Under the pieces are notes generated by a model. That model did not search any database and was not told the DNA's origin. It saw only the letters and a program-made list of their open reading frames with translations. Below, in pieces: positions 8,912-18,483 of a stretch of 64,000 nt of DNA (within the stretch, counting starts at the first letter, position 1; the number at the start of each line of letters is the position of its first letter). Origin of the DNA: Azoarcus sp031546845 (lineage in GTDB: Bacteria; Pseudomonadota; Gammaproteobacteria; Burkholderiales; Rhodocyclaceae); the NCBI GenBank assembly GCA_031546845.1, contig JAVBJT010000014.1:179876-243875 (forward strand), in the 5' to 3' direction. The position numbers were made by a program, and so were the translations under genes.

Positions 8912-9890
8912 TCGCGGGAGGCAGTCCGTGCAGCGCGAGCAGACGCAGGCAGGTGTGAGTGTGCGCGCCGCCGCGCCCTGGCGGTACGGCGGCGCCGGGA
9001 AGGATGAGGGAGAAGACCTGGCCGCTACGGTCGGCCGCAAGCACCCAGGCGGTCAGGCGGGACAGGCGGCGTTCGTCGTCCAGCGTTGGTGGCAGGGCGG
9101 CCCAGTCGAGCAGCAGATCGCCGCCGTCGATGCCGGAGAATTGCTTGGTCAGCATCGGCCCGCCGCGGGCAAGCACTTTCCAGGCGATGTGGCGCGGGGA
9201 ATCCGCCGTGCGGTAAGGGCGCAGGCCGTCGAAATCGTCGTTGCCGTGTTTGCTTGGGCGGCCGCCGCTTTCTCCGCCCTGACCTTGTTGTGGCAGAGGC
9301 GGTGCGTCCGTTTCGGGCGCGGGGTAGACGAGGCAGGCCGCTTGCGGGACGAAAACGCTCCAGGCTCGGATCAGGCCGAGCGGCCAAGTTGTTTCGAGGA
9401 TGGTTTTGCCGAGGGCGAAAGCGCCACGACGCTGCGTCGGGCAGGCGAGCGCGATTTCCGTTGTTACGCCGGGAGGGAGGTCGAACGGTGTTTCCCCATT
9501 GCCGCCGCGCAGGCGTAGCGCGGGGCGTCGCGTGTCGCGCGGGTTGTCGATGAGCAGCGGAAACAGCGCGTTGGCGCCGCAAAACGTCGGCGCTGCTCGG
9601 CCGGGGCGGATAGACAGGTGCAGAAGGTTGCGAAAGGCGTGCACGATGCTCGCCACGGCGATGCCGCCGAGCAGGAAGGTGAGGCCGTAGCCGAGGCTGA
9701 GGCTGTAGTTCATCGATGTGAGCAGCATCGCCACCAGGGTGGCGGCGAAAACGAGGCCGGTCCAGGTCGGCAGAACGAAAATGCGGCGCTGGCCCAGGCG
9801 GATCGGCGCCGTTTCCGGGCGGCCGATACGGAATAGCCAGCGTTCGAGAAAGCGCCGCGGAATGCTGCGCGCGGCGGCGGCGACGTTCAT
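8892..9890 (-). CDS. DUF58 family protein
   Basis: 332 residues. Two adjacent membrane helices (about 37-57 and 63-83) are followed by a cytoplasmic part with the DUF58 signature FDGLRPYRTADSPRHIAWKVLARGG. The C-terminus looks like a degenerate vWA fold. The start overlaps the moxR stop (ATGA at 9887-9890), and the end overlaps the tgpA start. MoxR-DUF58 pairs are known as chaperone-like modules that work on envelope or metalloprotein targets. Confidence 0.9.
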   Translation of the reverse strand: MNVAAAARSIPRRFLERWLFRIGRPETAPIRLGQRRIFVLPTWTGLVFAATLVAMLLTSMNYSLSLGYGLTFLLGGIAVASIVHAFRNLLHLSIRPGRAAPTFCGANALFPLLIDNPRDTRRPALRLRGGNGETPFDLPPGVTTEIALACPTQRRGAFALGKTILETTWPLGLIRAWSVFVPQAACLVYPAPETDAPPLPQQGQGGESGGRPSKHGNDDFDGLRPYRTADSPRHIAWKVLARGGPMLTKQFSGIDGGDLLLDWAALPPTLDDERRLSRLTAWVLAADRSGQVFSLILPGAAVPPGRGGAHTHTCLRLLALHGLPPANEHADV

Positions 9891-10807
9891 GCGCGCAGGG
9901 GAACTGTCTGCAACAGCCGGGCGAGTGTGGCGGGCGGGGCGTTGCGGCCGTCCCCCGCGAGGTGCAGGCGGTGGCCAGCGACGTGGGGGAAAACCGTTTG
10001 CACATCCTCGGGCAGGACGTGGTCGCGGCCGTCGATCAGCGCCCAGGCGCGCGCGGCGGCGAGTAGGGCCAGCCCCGCGCGCGGGCTGAGGCCAGCGGTG
10101 AAGTCGGGGCTTTGCCGCGTGGCGGTGAGCAGGTTCTGGACGTAATCGACGAGCGGTTCGGCGACGATCAAGGTTTGTGCCGTATTCTGCAATTCGGTCA
10201 GCATGCCCGGGGACATGATCGGTTGCTGGCGTTCGATCAGCATGCGGCGGTTTTCGCCCATGAGTAGCGCCCGTTCGGCCGCGCGATCTGGGTAGCCCAG
10301 TTGCAGGCGCATCAGGAAACGGTCGAGCTGGCCTTCCGGTAGCGGAAAGGTGCCGATCTGATACGCCGGATTTTGCGTGGCGACGACGAAAAAAGGCTCG
10401 GGCAGCGGGAGCGTGGCGCCATCGGCGGTCACTTGGCGCTCTTCCATCGCTTCCAGCAGCGCGCTTTGGGTTTTGGGCGTGGCGCGGTTGATTTCGTCGG
10501 CGAGGATCAACTGTGCGAACACCGGGCCAGGGTGGAAACGGAAAGCGGAGGTGTCGCGGTCGAAAATGGAAACGCCGACGATATCGGCCGGCAGCAGGTC
10601 GCTGGTGAATTGGATGCGCTGGAAGTGCAGGCCGGTCAGGCGCGCCAGCAACAGGGTCAAGGTGGTTTTGCCGACGCCGGGAACGTCTTCGATCAGCAAG
10701 TGGCCGCGCGCGATCAGGCAGGCAAGGGCCAGGCGCAGTTCGCGCTCCTTGCCGAGGATGATCTGGCTGGCGGCTTCGAGCAGGCGCTCGGCATGACGAA
10801 GTGGCAT
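9887..10807 (-). CDS. MoxR-family AAA+ ATPase
   Basis: 306 residues from ATG 10807; an in-frame TTG at 10855 would add 16 residues and is less likely. Walker A is VPGVGKTTL, Walker B is ILADEINRA, and sensor 1 is VVATQNP, followed by the MoxR motif EGQLDRFLMRL. It is the first gene of an operon with DUF58, tgpA and mltB, each overlapping the next by about 4 bases, so ATP-driven remodelling is tied to periplasmic transglutaminase and murein enzymes. Confidence 0.93.
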   Translation of the reverse strand: MPLRHAERLLEAASQIILGKERELRLALACLIARGHLLIEDVPGVGKTTLTLLLARLTGLHFQRIQFTSDLLPADIVGVSIFDRDTSAFRFHPGPVFAQLILADEINRATPKTQSALLEAMEERQVTADGATLPLPEPFFVVATQNPAYQIGTFPLPEGQLDRFLMRLQLGYPDRAAERALLMGENRRMLIERQQPIMSPGMLTELQNTAQTLIVAEPLVDYVQNLLTATRQSPDFTAGLSPRAGLALLAAARAWALIDGRDHVLPEDVQTVFPHVAGHRLHLAGDGRNAPPATLARLLQTVPLRA

Positions 10808-10981
10808 GGTGGCGTGCTGTAAAATTGAAAGTGAAGCGGTGATAATAGACGACAAAAGGTATTCGGGCGCCGCGTGGGGATTTGGCGTACTGGCTTGCGA
10901 TGAACTGGGGGCGGGAGTTTGCTCGTTTCAGGTTCGTGCCGAAAATAAAGAATCGATCTGAATTGAGAGGATTGGGGGATT

Positions 10982-11905
10982 ATGACAACCGCATTTATCA
11001 CGCATCGTGACTGTTCGCTGCACGATATGGGAACCTTCCACCCGGAATCGCCGGAGCGCTTGTCCGCGATCAATGACCGTCTGATCGCCGCGGGGCTCGA
11101 TCCGTATCTGTCGTTCTACGATGCGCCACAGGTGACAGCCGAGCAAGTTGCCCGCGTTCATCCCGCCGGCTATTTGGACGATTTGATGGCGAACGTGCCC
11201 GAGCACGGTATCCGCCACCTCGATCCCGATACCGCGATGAACCCGCACACCATGAAGGCCGCCTTGCGTTCGGCTGGCGCCGGCGTGCTGGCGACCGACC
11301 TGGTGTTGAAGGGCGAAATCGAAAATGCGTTTTGCGCGGTGCGTCCGCCCGGCCATCACGCCGAGCGCACTAAGGCGATGGGGTTTTGCTTTCTGAACAA
11401 TATCGCCATTGCCGTTCGCCATGCCACCGAAGTGCATGGTCTGGAACGCGTGGCTATCGTCGATTTCGATGTTCATCACGGCAACGGTACCGAGGATATT
11501 TTCCGCGACGATCCGCGCGTGATGATGGTCGGCATCTTTCAGCATCCGTTCTATCCGTACAGCGGTGCTGACAATCCGCCGGCGCACATGCGTAACGTTC
11601 CCGTATCGGCGGGGACGCGCGGCGATGCATTCCGCCAGGTCGTCAGCGACATCTGGGTGCCGGCCTTGCGCGAGCACAATCCGCAGGCGATTTTCATCTC
11701 CGCCGGCTTCGATGCGCATTACGAGGACGATATGGGCTCGCTCGGTCTGGTCGAGGCCGACTATGTCTGGGCCACGCTGCAGATCAAGGGTGTGGCCGAG
11801 GATTGTGGCCACAAGCGCATCATTTCGATGCTCGAGGGTGGGTACTCGCTTTCTTCGCTGGCGCGTTCGGCCGTTGCTCACGTAAAGGCGCTGGCCGATC
11901 TTTGA
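10982..11905 (+). CDS. Histone deacetylase family protein (acetoin-utilisation / class II type)
   Basis: 307-residue zinc amidohydrolase. The conserved blocks are HPESPERL, RPPGHHAERTKAMGFCFLNN and VDFDVHHGNGTEDIF, which carry the catalytic His pair and the Asp/His/Asp zinc ligands, then FISAGFDAHYEDDMG. Bacterial members remove acyl groups from lysines or polyamines; the substrate cannot be told from sequence. It is divergent from moxR and monocistronic, with 118 bases before dapA. Confidence 0.92.
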   Translation: MTTAFITHRDCSLHDMGTFHPESPERLSAINDRLIAAGLDPYLSFYDAPQVTAEQVARVHPAGYLDDLMANVPEHGIRHLDPDTAMNPHTMKAALRSAGAGVLATDLVLKGEIENAFCAVRPPGHHAERTKAMGFCFLNNIAIAVRHATEVHGLERVAIVDFDVHHGNGTEDIFRDDPRVMMVGIFQHPFYPYSGADNPPAHMRNVPVSAGTRGDAFRQVVSDIWVPALREHNPQAIFISAGFDAHYEDDMGSLGLVEADYVWATLQIKGVAEDCGHKRIISMLEGGYSLSSLARSAVAHVKALADL

Positions 11906-12023
11906 ATTTCGCTGGTTGAGCGCCGTCCGCGTGCAGCCTACGTGCAGTCCGCGTAAGTAAGTGGGCTGCTCGACTTTCGGCGATCGGTTAGAATCACCCC
12001 TTTCCCGTTTTGACCGTTACAGC

Positions 12024-12911
12024 ATGATTACCGGATCGATTGTCGCCATCGTTACGCCCATGCACGAGGAAGGCAGTCTTGACTTCCCTCGTTTGCGTAG
12101 CCTGATCGATTGGCACGTCGCCGAAGGCACCGACGGCATCGTCGTCGTCGGTACGACCGGCGAATCGCCCACCGTATCGGTGGCCGAACATTGCGAAATC
12201 ATCCGTGCCGCTGTCGAGCATGCGAATGGCCGTGTCCCGGTGATTGCCGGCACGGGCGCCAACTCCACGGCGGAGGCGGTCGAACTGGCCCGTTTCGCCG
12301 AGCAGGCTGGCGCGGCGGCTCACTTGTCGGTGGTGCCTTATTACAACCGGCCATCGCAGGAAGGGCTCTATCGGCATTTCCGTACCATTGCGGGAGCGGT
12401 CGATTTGCCGATGATTCTTTACAACGTGCCTGGGCGCACGGTGGCCGATCTGTCCAACGATACCGCGTTGCGCCTGGCCGAAGTGCCGAACATCGTCGGC
12501 CTCAAGGATGCAACCGGCAGCATTGACCGCGCTTGCGACCTGATCGAGCGGGCGCCGAAGGATTTCGCGCTGTATTCCGGTGACGATATGACGACCGCCG
12601 CGTTCATGCTGCTGGGCGGGCATGGCGTGATTTCGGTAACGGCCAACGTTGCGCCGCGCGCCATGCACGAACTGTGTCTCGCCGCGCGAAGCGGCGATGG
12701 CGCCCGCGCGCGGGCGATCAACGCCAAGCTCGTCGGCTTACATCGGGACTTGTTCTGCGAGGCCAATCCCATTCCCGTAAAGTGGGCGGTGGCCCGTATG
12801 GGGCGGATTGGCGATGGTATCCGGCTACCGCTGACGCCGCTGTCGGCGGCTTTCCATGCCCGGGTGGTGAAAGCGATGCAGCAAGCCGGTATCGACGTCG
12901 TTGACGCTTAA
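12024..12911 (+). CDS. dapA: 4-hydroxy-tetrahydrodipicolinate synthase
   Basis: 295 residues. It condenses pyruvate with aspartate semialdehyde in the lysine/meso-DAP pathway. The Schiff-base lysine is K161 in GLKDATG, and the active-site Tyr is in VVPYYNRPSQ. Start ATG 12024 gives the usual N-terminus MITGSIVAIVTPM; an upstream in-frame ATG at 11961 would add an unlike leader. A TAGAAT hexamer at 11989-11994 may be the -10 box. bamC follows after 26 bases, as in Escherichia coli. Confidence 0.96.
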   Translation: MITGSIVAIVTPMHEEGSLDFPRLRSLIDWHVAEGTDGIVVVGTTGESPTVSVAEHCEIIRAAVEHANGRVPVIAGTGANSTAEAVELARFAEQAGAAAHLSVVPYYNRPSQEGLYRHFRTIAGAVDLPMILYNVPGRTVADLSNDTALRLAEVPNIVGLKDATGSIDRACDLIERAPKDFALYSGDDMTTAAFMLLGGHGVISVTANVAPRAMHELCLAARSGDGARARAINAKLVGLHRDLFCEANPIPVKWAVARMGRIGDGIRLPLTPLSAAFHARVVKAMQQAGIDVVDA

Positions 12912-12937
12912 GCTCGATCAATCATTTCAGGAAATCC

Positions 12938-14077
12938 ATGAATCGCTCCATGCGTACCGCTGCCTCTCTGCTTGCCTTATCGCTTGTGTTGACGGGTTGT
13001 TCGAGTTCGCTGCTCGAATCCAAGCGCATCGATTACAAAAGTGCCCGTCAGGTTCCGCCGCTCGAAATTCCGCCCGATCTGACATCGCCCACGCGCGATG
13101 ACCGCTATGCCGTGCCCGATGTGGCACCGCGCGGCGTGGCGACGTATTCGGCCTATTCCGCCGACCGGGCGGCGCAGCCGGCGGTATCGACGAGCGGCGT
13201 CTTGCAGGCGTCCGAGAACATGCGCGTCGAACGCGCGGGTTCGCAGCGCTGGCTGGTGGTGAAAGGCAGCCCGGATACCTTGTGGCCGCAAGTCAAGGAT
13301 TTCTGGTTGGAGCTGGGTTTCGTTCTCAATATCGACAGCCCCAATGTCGGTGTGATGGAAACCGACTGGGCGGAAAATCGGGCCAAAATCCCGCAGGATA
13401 TCGTTCGCAGCACCTTGGGCAAGGTGCTTGACGGGTTGTTTTCGACGCCTGAGCGGGACAAGTTCCGCACTCGCATCGAAATGGGCAAGGAGCCGGGAAC
13501 GGTGGAGGTCTACATCAGCCATCGCGGCATGATGGAGATCTACCCGAACGAGGCAAAAGACTCCACGATCTGGCAGCCTCGTCCCGCCGATCCTGAGTTG
13601 GAAGCCGAGATGCTGCAGCGGCTGATGGTCCGTTTGGGCGCCGACGAAACACGCGCGCAAGCCGCGTTGGCGGCCGCACCGACCGCCGACCGCGCAAAAA
13701 TCGCATCCGGCGCCGGCGGGCAGGTCAACCTGACCATGGAAGAGCCGTTCGACCGCGCATGGCGCCGTGTCGGCTTGGCGTTGGACCGGATCGGTTTCAC
13801 GGTTGAGGATCGCGACCGCGCTAAAGGGCTTTACTACGTTCGTTATGTCGATCCGGAAGCCGATAACCGTACCGCCGGCAGTGACGGCAGCTTCTTTTCC
13901 AAGCTGGCTTTCTGGCGTAGCGGTACCAAGCCGGCGCAAGGCGGTAGCGAGTATCGCTTGAGGGTGCAGGGGCAGGGTAATGTTTCGGAGGTTAGCGTGT
14001 TGTCCCGTGAAGGCGGTATCGACAACTCGGAAACCTCCAGGCGCATACTCGGTTTGCTGCAGCAGGAATTGCGCTGA
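12938..14077 (+). CDS. bamC: Outer membrane assembly lipoprotein BamC
   Basis: 379 residues with a lipoprotein signal ending LVLTGC (lipidated Cys at residue 21). A flexible stretch follows and then two helix-grip domains at about 85-210 and 250-375. It is a non-essential subunit of the BAM complex that inserts beta-barrel proteins in the outer membrane. Length, lipobox and linkage to dapA all match the NlpB/BamC family. Confidence 0.92.
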   Translation: MNRSMRTAASLLALSLVLTGCSSSLLESKRIDYKSARQVPPLEIPPDLTSPTRDDRYAVPDVAPRGVATYSAYSADRAAQPAVSTSGVLQASENMRVERAGSQRWLVVKGSPDTLWPQVKDFWLELGFVLNIDSPNVGVMETDWAENRAKIPQDIVRSTLGKVLDGLFSTPERDKFRTRIEMGKEPGTVEVYISHRGMMEIYPNEAKDSTIWQPRPADPELEAEMLQRLMVRLGADETRAQAALAAAPTADRAKIASGAGGQVNLTMEEPFDRAWRRVGLALDRIGFTVEDRDRAKGLYYVRYVDPEADNRTAGSDGSFFSKLAFWRSGTKPAQGGSEYRLRVQGQGNVSEVSVLSREGGIDNSETSRRILGLLQQELR

Positions 14078-14141
14078 TCTGATTGGTTTCGTGCGTGGCG
14101 AAAGAGGGTGTTTCGCCACGAAGCGATATTGTGGAGTAAAT

Positions 14142-14172
14142 AAAAAAGCCGACCCTTGGGCCGGCTTTTTTC
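14142..14172. terminator. Bidirectional intrinsic terminator between bamC and a convergent lipoprotein gene
   Basis: A stem of GCCGACCC against GGGCCGGC (one mismatch) is flanked by A6 on the left and T6 on the right. It can therefore end transcripts from both sides: bamC from the left and the lipoprotein gene at 14188 from the right. Confidence 0.85.
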
Positions 14173-14187
14173 GTTTCTAGGTGCCGA

Positions 14188-14463
14188 TTACTTCGTTTCT
14201 GCCTTGGGGGCATCGGCTGCGGGTGCCGCCGCGCCGTCCTTCGCGGGTTCGGCTGCGGGAGGCGTCGTTGCCGCAGGCGTTTCGGAGGTGCTGGGGGTTG
14301 TCGCCGCGGGAGCAGCAGCGGGCTCGGCGGGCTGTGCCGCAGGGGCCGGCGCGGGTTGTTGAACGGGCGGCGGCGGGGCTACAGGGGCCGGAGGAGGTTC
14401 TTGCTTGCTGCAAGCGGCAAGAGCAAGGGCGACCAGGGCGGCTGTGAGCATGGATTGCTTCAT
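14188..14463 (-). CDS. Small Ala/Pro-rich lipoprotein
   Basis: 91 residues. The signal MKQSMLTAALVALALAAC has a lipobox Cys at residue 18. The rest is almost all Ala, Pro, Thr and Glu with no folded domain visible. ATG 14463 has a strong Shine-Dalgarno (GAAAGGAAA). Such tethers may span the periplasm, but no function can be read from the sequence. Confidence 0.7.
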   Translation of the reverse strand: MKQSMLTAALVALALAACSKQEPPPAPVAPPPPVQQPAPAPAAQPAEPAAAPAATTPSTSETPAATTPPAAEPAKDGAAAPAADAPKAETK

Positions 14464-14805
14464 ATCGTTTCCTTTCTTTTGGGGTAGGGGATGGATTGGC
14501 GGTAGAAGTACCGCACGAGCGGAGTAAGCTGCGGCAGTGTGCTGAGTGACCAAACCGGGATGGATATTAGCACGTGGAAATTGGTGTTAACCACGGAATT
14601 TGTGCGGTGCAATAAATCCTGTCAGGACCGATAGAGTGGTCCGATAAGCCCCGATTTGGCTTGAATACGCAGTAATTGAGCGTGTTCGTGGGTTTGTCCG
14701 GCAATGGGCGATGGGGCAAGTTTGGAACAGTTTCTTGCAAATTTCAGCTTGGGAGTGGGGAGCGGTAAGTTGACGCGAGTTGTGGGCGTGGAGTCGGTAG
14801 AACGA
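14464..14805. other. Intergenic stretch, no gene supported
   Basis: 342 bases between the small lipoprotein gene and the glutaredoxin-like gene. Only the Shine-Dalgarno for the lipoprotein (about 14470-14480) is clear. Short open frames here lack start sites and family features. The promoter of the lipoprotein gene should lie in its left half. Confidence 0.5.
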
Positions 14806-15060
14806 TTATTTCGCCGAGAGCGCGGCGCAGTAAGCACGGATGGCGGCTTCGTCCAGATGGTAGTGGCACAGCGCCATTTCTCCGTGCAGCACGACGGGAA
14901 CCCATTCGTCCCATTTGGCTTCCAGCGCTGGATCGCGGTCGACATCCAGGATTTGGATTGTCCACCCCAGTTCCGCTGCCAGCGGTGTAAGCGCGGCGAT
15001 CAGGTCGTGGCACAGATGGCACCATTCGCGGCTCAGTACCGTGAAAACCTGTGCGTTCAT
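14806..15060 (-). CDS. Glutaredoxin-like (DUF836) protein
   Basis: 84-residue thioredoxin-fold protein with a CHLC redox motif at residues 14-17 and a cis-Pro region (VPVVLHG). It is the typical small DUF836/Glrx-like protein found after mucD in betaproteobacteria. It starts 9 bases after the mucD stop, so it should belong to the rpoE operon. Confidence 0.85.
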   Translation of the reverse strand: MNAQVFTVLSREWCHLCHDLIAALTPLAAELGWTIQILDVDRDPALEAKWDEWVPVVLHGEMALCHYHLDEAAIRAYCAALSAK

Positions 15061-15068
15061 GGCGTGCT

Positions 15069-16484
15069 CTATTTATCCGCGCGCAGGCTGATGTAAGAAG
15101 TCACCGCGCCGCGCTGGGTGAGCAGGGTGACCTGTTGCTCTGCTTTGAGGCCGGTGGCAAGGCGGTTGAATTCGTCGAGGGTTTTCAACGGCCATTGCTT
15201 GCCGCCCGCTACGAGCGCCAGGACGACATCGCCTTGCCGGATTTCGGTGCGTGCCGCCGCACCCTGCGCCCGTTCGACCAGGAGGCCGCGGTCAATCCCG
15301 CGTTCGCGCCGCTGCGCCGGTGTCGGCAGCGTCAGCGTCAAACCGAGTCGGTTCGGCGCGATCTGCGCGGTGGCCGATGGCTTGCGTGGATTTTCCGGTT
15401 GCTGCCATTCGCCTACTTCGATCGTGAGATTGCGTGGCATCCCATTGTGGATGAGTTCGGCGGGCGCCTTTGTGCCGGGCTGCGTCGCGGCGACGATGCG
15501 CGGCAAGTCGTTGGAGTTTTCCACTGCTTTGCCATCGAAGCGCACGATGACATCGCCTTGCTCCACGCCTGCCCGTGCGGCGGGGCTGTCGGTCTCCACG
15601 GTGCTGACTAGTGCGCCGGCCGCGCGGGCGAGGCCGAAACTGTCGGCCAGGTCACGCGTAACCTCTTGGATGGCGACGCCGATGCGGCCGCGTTGTACGT
15701 GGCCCGTGGCGCGCAGTTGCTGCTGCACGTTCATGGCGACATCGATCGGAATGGCGAACGATAATCCCATGAAGCCGCCGGTGCGGCTGTAGATCTGTGA
15801 ATTGATGCCGACGACTTCGCCTTTCAGGTTGAAGAGCGGCCCGCCGGAATTGCCGGGGTTGATGGCGACGTCGGTTTGAATGAAAGGGACGAAATTCTCG
15901 TTCGGCAGGCTACGGCCTTTGGCGCTGACGATGCCGGCCGTGACCGTCTGCTCGAAACCGAATGGCGAGCCGATGGCGATAACCCATTCGCCGACTTTGA
16001 GTTTTGTCGCATCGCCCAGCACCACCTGCGGTAGCGCGTCGGCTTCGATTTTGAGCAAAGCGATGTCGCTGCGCGGGTCGGCGCCGATCACGTGGGCTCG
16101 AAACTCGCGCTTGTCCGCCAAGCGGACGAGAATTTCCTCGGCTTCGTCGATAACGTGGGCATTGGTCAGGATGTAGCCGTCGGCGCCAATGATGAAGCCG
16201 CTGCCAAGCGAGCGGTCGTCCGGCTCATCTGGCTGCGGTATTTCCGGGTGGCGTGGGATGAGGCGGCGGAAAAAGTCGAACATCCGGCCGTTTTCATCCA
16301 GTTCGGGAAACGAGGGTGTCTTGGCAGCGTTGTGGGTTGGTGTGGCGCTGACGTTAACCACCGCCGCGCCCTGGCGCTCGGCCAATGTGGTGAAATCCGG
16401 CAACGCGGCCCCACCAGCCCATGCCACGCAAGGGAGTACGGTTAGCAATACCACCGCCGCCCGGCGCAAGAAGGCTGGAATCAT
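15069..16484 (-). CDS. mucD: Periplasmic HtrA/Do serine protease (DegQ/MucD type)
   Basis: 471 residues with a cleavable signal peptide (about 1-24). The triad motifs are LTNAHVIDEA (His), RSDIALLKI (Asp) and NPGNSGGPL (Ser). Two PDZ domains follow, at about 265-355 and 370-465, which is the DegP/DegQ layout. It is translationally coupled to rseC (ATGA overlap at 16481-16484). It degrades or refolds misfolded periplasmic proteins; its place in the rpoE operon matches the MucD arrangement of Pseudomonas. Confidence 0.93.
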   Translation of the reverse strand: MIPAFLRRAAVVLLTVLPCVAWAGGAALPDFTTLAERQGAAVVNVSATPTHNAAKTPSFPELDENGRMFDFFRRLIPRHPEIPQPDEPDDRSLGSGFIIGADGYILTNAHVIDEAEEILVRLADKREFRAHVIGADPRSDIALLKIEADALPQVVLGDATKLKVGEWVIAIGSPFGFEQTVTAGIVSAKGRSLPNENFVPFIQTDVAINPGNSGGPLFNLKGEVVGINSQIYSRTGGFMGLSFAIPIDVAMNVQQQLRATGHVQRGRIGVAIQEVTRDLADSFGLARAAGALVSTVETDSPAARAGVEQGDVIVRFDGKAVENSNDLPRIVAATQPGTKAPAELIHNGMPRNLTIEVGEWQQPENPRKPSATAQIAPNRLGLTLTLPTPAQRRERGIDRGLLVERAQGAAARTEIRQGDVVLALVAGGKQWPLKTLDEFNRLATGLKAEQQVTLLTQRGAVTSYISLRADK

Positions 16485-16945
16485 TCAGTTCCTGGGGATG
16501 TCGCTTGAGTGCACGCGCGGTCGTTTGCCATCAGCCCCATGCTCAACCCGGCGCGCCAGCGGCTGCTGCGGGGGAACAGGCGGTTCAGCAGGGCGGCACA
16601 GCATAAACCCGTGATGGCGCCCCATCCCGCACCGGCATCACCAGGCCACAGTAAAGTGCCAGCGCTCGCGCCAGCAACCGCGCACACCGCGCCAAGCCCG
16701 TAGCTGAACAAGGCCGCGCGCAGTGGGGCGCCTTCCTGGATGGCGACTGTTACACGATCCCCCGGGCGAGCGCCGATATCGTTCGGTAGCGCAAAAATCT
16801 TGCGCCGGGTGCCGAGCGCGTCGGTAAGGCGCGCGGCGCCACACCCCCCCGGCTCGGCGCAACGGCCGCATCCGCCGATGGTGTCGGGGCGCACCCAGGC
16901 AAATTTCCCGTCGATGCGCTCGACTGTCGCGCCCGCTTCGATCAT
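16481..16945 (-). CDS. rseC: SoxR-reducing/sigma-E regulatory protein RseC
   Basis: 154 residues. An N-terminal domain carries the Cys cluster CGRCAEPGGCG (RseC signature). Two membrane helices follow near 75-95 and 100-120. It overlaps rseB (16942-16945) and mucD by ATGA on both sides. RseC proteins are inner-membrane modulators tied to SoxR reduction and sigma-E control. Confidence 0.9.
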   Translation of the reverse strand: MIEAGATVERIDGKFAWVRPDTIGGCGRCAEPGGCGAARLTDALGTRRKIFALPNDIGARPGDRVTVAIQEGAPLRAALFSYGLGAVCAVAGASAGTLLWPGDAGAGWGAITGLCCAALLNRLFPRSSRWRAGLSMGLMANDRACTQATSPGTE

Positions 16946-17913
16946 GGCACAGTGGGTTCGATGCTGTTACCGAGTTGTTGAACTGCACGCAATGGCACTT
17001 CACCCAGCGCGACGAGCAGGTGCCCCGCTACAGTGCGGCGGTAGACGTTGACGGCGCCGTTGGCGAGGGCGTTGTGTCCGTTTTGCACGCTATTCCCAGC
17101 CAACGGTTCGATGAATACGGAGATTGTCGATAAACCGTCATTGAAGACCATGTGCACCATATCACCACGGTTTCCGCTCAAGGGGCGGCGGACCGTGGAT
17201 ACCAGGGAAAAGCCCGGCAAGGGGGTGCGCAGTGTCCACCCGCCTTCCGTTTTCGGCATTTCGCTGGCGCGGGCATTGACGACCCGCCAATCCGCGGTGT
17301 GGTCATAGCGGGTTTTGAGTAGATCGCTGTCGATGTCTCCACCAATTTCGATATCGCTGAAAGCGACTTGCTCGACGATGTCGCCGCGTTCATTCAGCAT
17401 GCGCGACTTGAGCAGCAGGCCGGTCTGCAGTTCCGCCCATAGTACGTAGCCGTAGCGCAGATTGTCTTTCGGTTCGAGCACGATGGCTTGCGCTTCGCGC
17501 CCTGCCACCCGCCCGATGCTGTCTTTGCGGATGCGATAATTTTCCGCCAAGGCCGAAACGGAAGTGGGCAGTCGAACCTGGAAGGCACGCTGTTCGCCCG
17601 AGTGATCGATGATGACGGTTTTCTGTTCGGGCAGTACGCAGCGGACTTCGTCGCCGGTGCGGGTGATTTCGCGCGGTTGGCCATCGACGACTTCGAGCCG
17701 TTCGTATTCACCATCGGCACCGGTGCGGTGGGCGATGCGCAAGGTCTCAATATCCTTGCCCGTGTGGTAGACGAGCGTCCCCACATAGTTCAGCCGCTGA
17801 TTTGCCGACGTGATGCGGCCGAGCCAGAACAGCGGGTCATCCGGCGCTTCTGCCCGGGCGGGAGTTTGGACGAACAATGCACACAGCCCGAGGATGGCCG
17901 CGAATCTTCTCAT
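16942..17913 (-). CDS. rseB: Sigma-E regulator RseB/MucB
   Basis: 323 residues with a signal peptide ending near ARAEA. The MucB/RseB N-terminal domain begins at PLFWLGRITSANQRLNYVGT and a C-terminal domain covers about 215-315. In the periplasm it binds RseA and shields it from cleavage, and also senses mislocalised lipoproteins or LPS. Its start overlaps the rseA stop by 4 bases. Confidence 0.92.
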   Translation of the reverse strand: MRRFAAILGLCALFVQTPARAEAPDDPLFWLGRITSANQRLNYVGTLVYHTGKDIETLRIAHRTGADGEYERLEVVDGQPREITRTGDEVRCVLPEQKTVIIDHSGEQRAFQVRLPTSVSALAENYRIRKDSIGRVAGREAQAIVLEPKDNLRYGYVLWAELQTGLLLKSRMLNERGDIVEQVAFSDIEIGGDIDSDLLKTRYDHTADWRVVNARASEMPKTEGGWTLRTPLPGFSLVSTVRRPLSGNRGDMVHMVFNDGLSTISVFIEPLAGNSVQNGHNALANGAVNVYRRTVAGHLLVALGEVPLRAVQQLGNSIEPTVP

Positions 17914-18467
17914 CGATGGCTGTCCTGCTGGCTATCTGAGGCGGTGCGGATGTATTGCACCGCTCCCGACATTGGGCCGCTTGCCACGCCTTGATGGACA
18001 AACAGGTATTGCTGCTGAATGTCGTCGATGGATTGTGGCGCGGCGGATAGGGTTGTGCTTGTGGGTACGATGTTTGCCACCACCGATGTGGGGTTGGTCT
18101 GGGTTGCCGCCAGCGAGGGAGGGCGCTGCATCGAGCCGGATTGCAAGGTGCTTGCAAACCAGCCCACTGCCGCAACGCCCATGACCGATGCGGCGATGGG
18201 CATCAGCGCTTGCCAGCGCGAATGCCGGTTGGCGGCGGCCGGCATGGGGGCGAGGAGCACGGGCTGTTCGTCGAGCTTGCCCATGACCTGGGCCACGAAG
18301 TCGGTGGGGTTGCCTGTGTTGCCGCTGTCGCGGAGGGTGTCGCCGATCAGGCAGTAGAGATCCCAATCGCGTTTCAATTCCTGCGTGTGCCGCAGTTCGT
18401 CGAAAACCTTTTGCGTTGTCTGTGCGTCAAGATCGCCATCCAACAATGCCGACAATTTACCTTTCAT
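17910..18467 (-). CDS. rseA: Anti-sigma-E factor RseA/MucA
   Basis: 185 residues. The N-terminal cytoplasmic sigma-binding part begins MKGKLSALLDGDLD. One membrane helix lies near 95-112 (LMPIAASVMGVAAVGWFA), followed by a periplasmic tail. ATG 18467 has AGGTGG five bases upstream and is preferred over GTG 18476. It lies 16 bases after rpoE and holds sigma-E at the membrane until proteolysis. Confidence 0.9.
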   Translation of the reverse strand: MKGKLSALLDGDLDAQTTQKVFDELRHTQELKRDWDLYCLIGDTLRDSGNTGNPTDFVAQVMGKLDEQPVLLAPMPAAANRHSRWQALMPIAASVMGVAAVGWFASTLQSGSMQRPPSLAATQTNPTSVVANIVPTSTTLSAAPQSIDDIQQQYLFVHQGVASGPMSGAVQYIRTASDSQQDSHR

Positions 18468-18483
18468 GCCTACCACCTGCTAC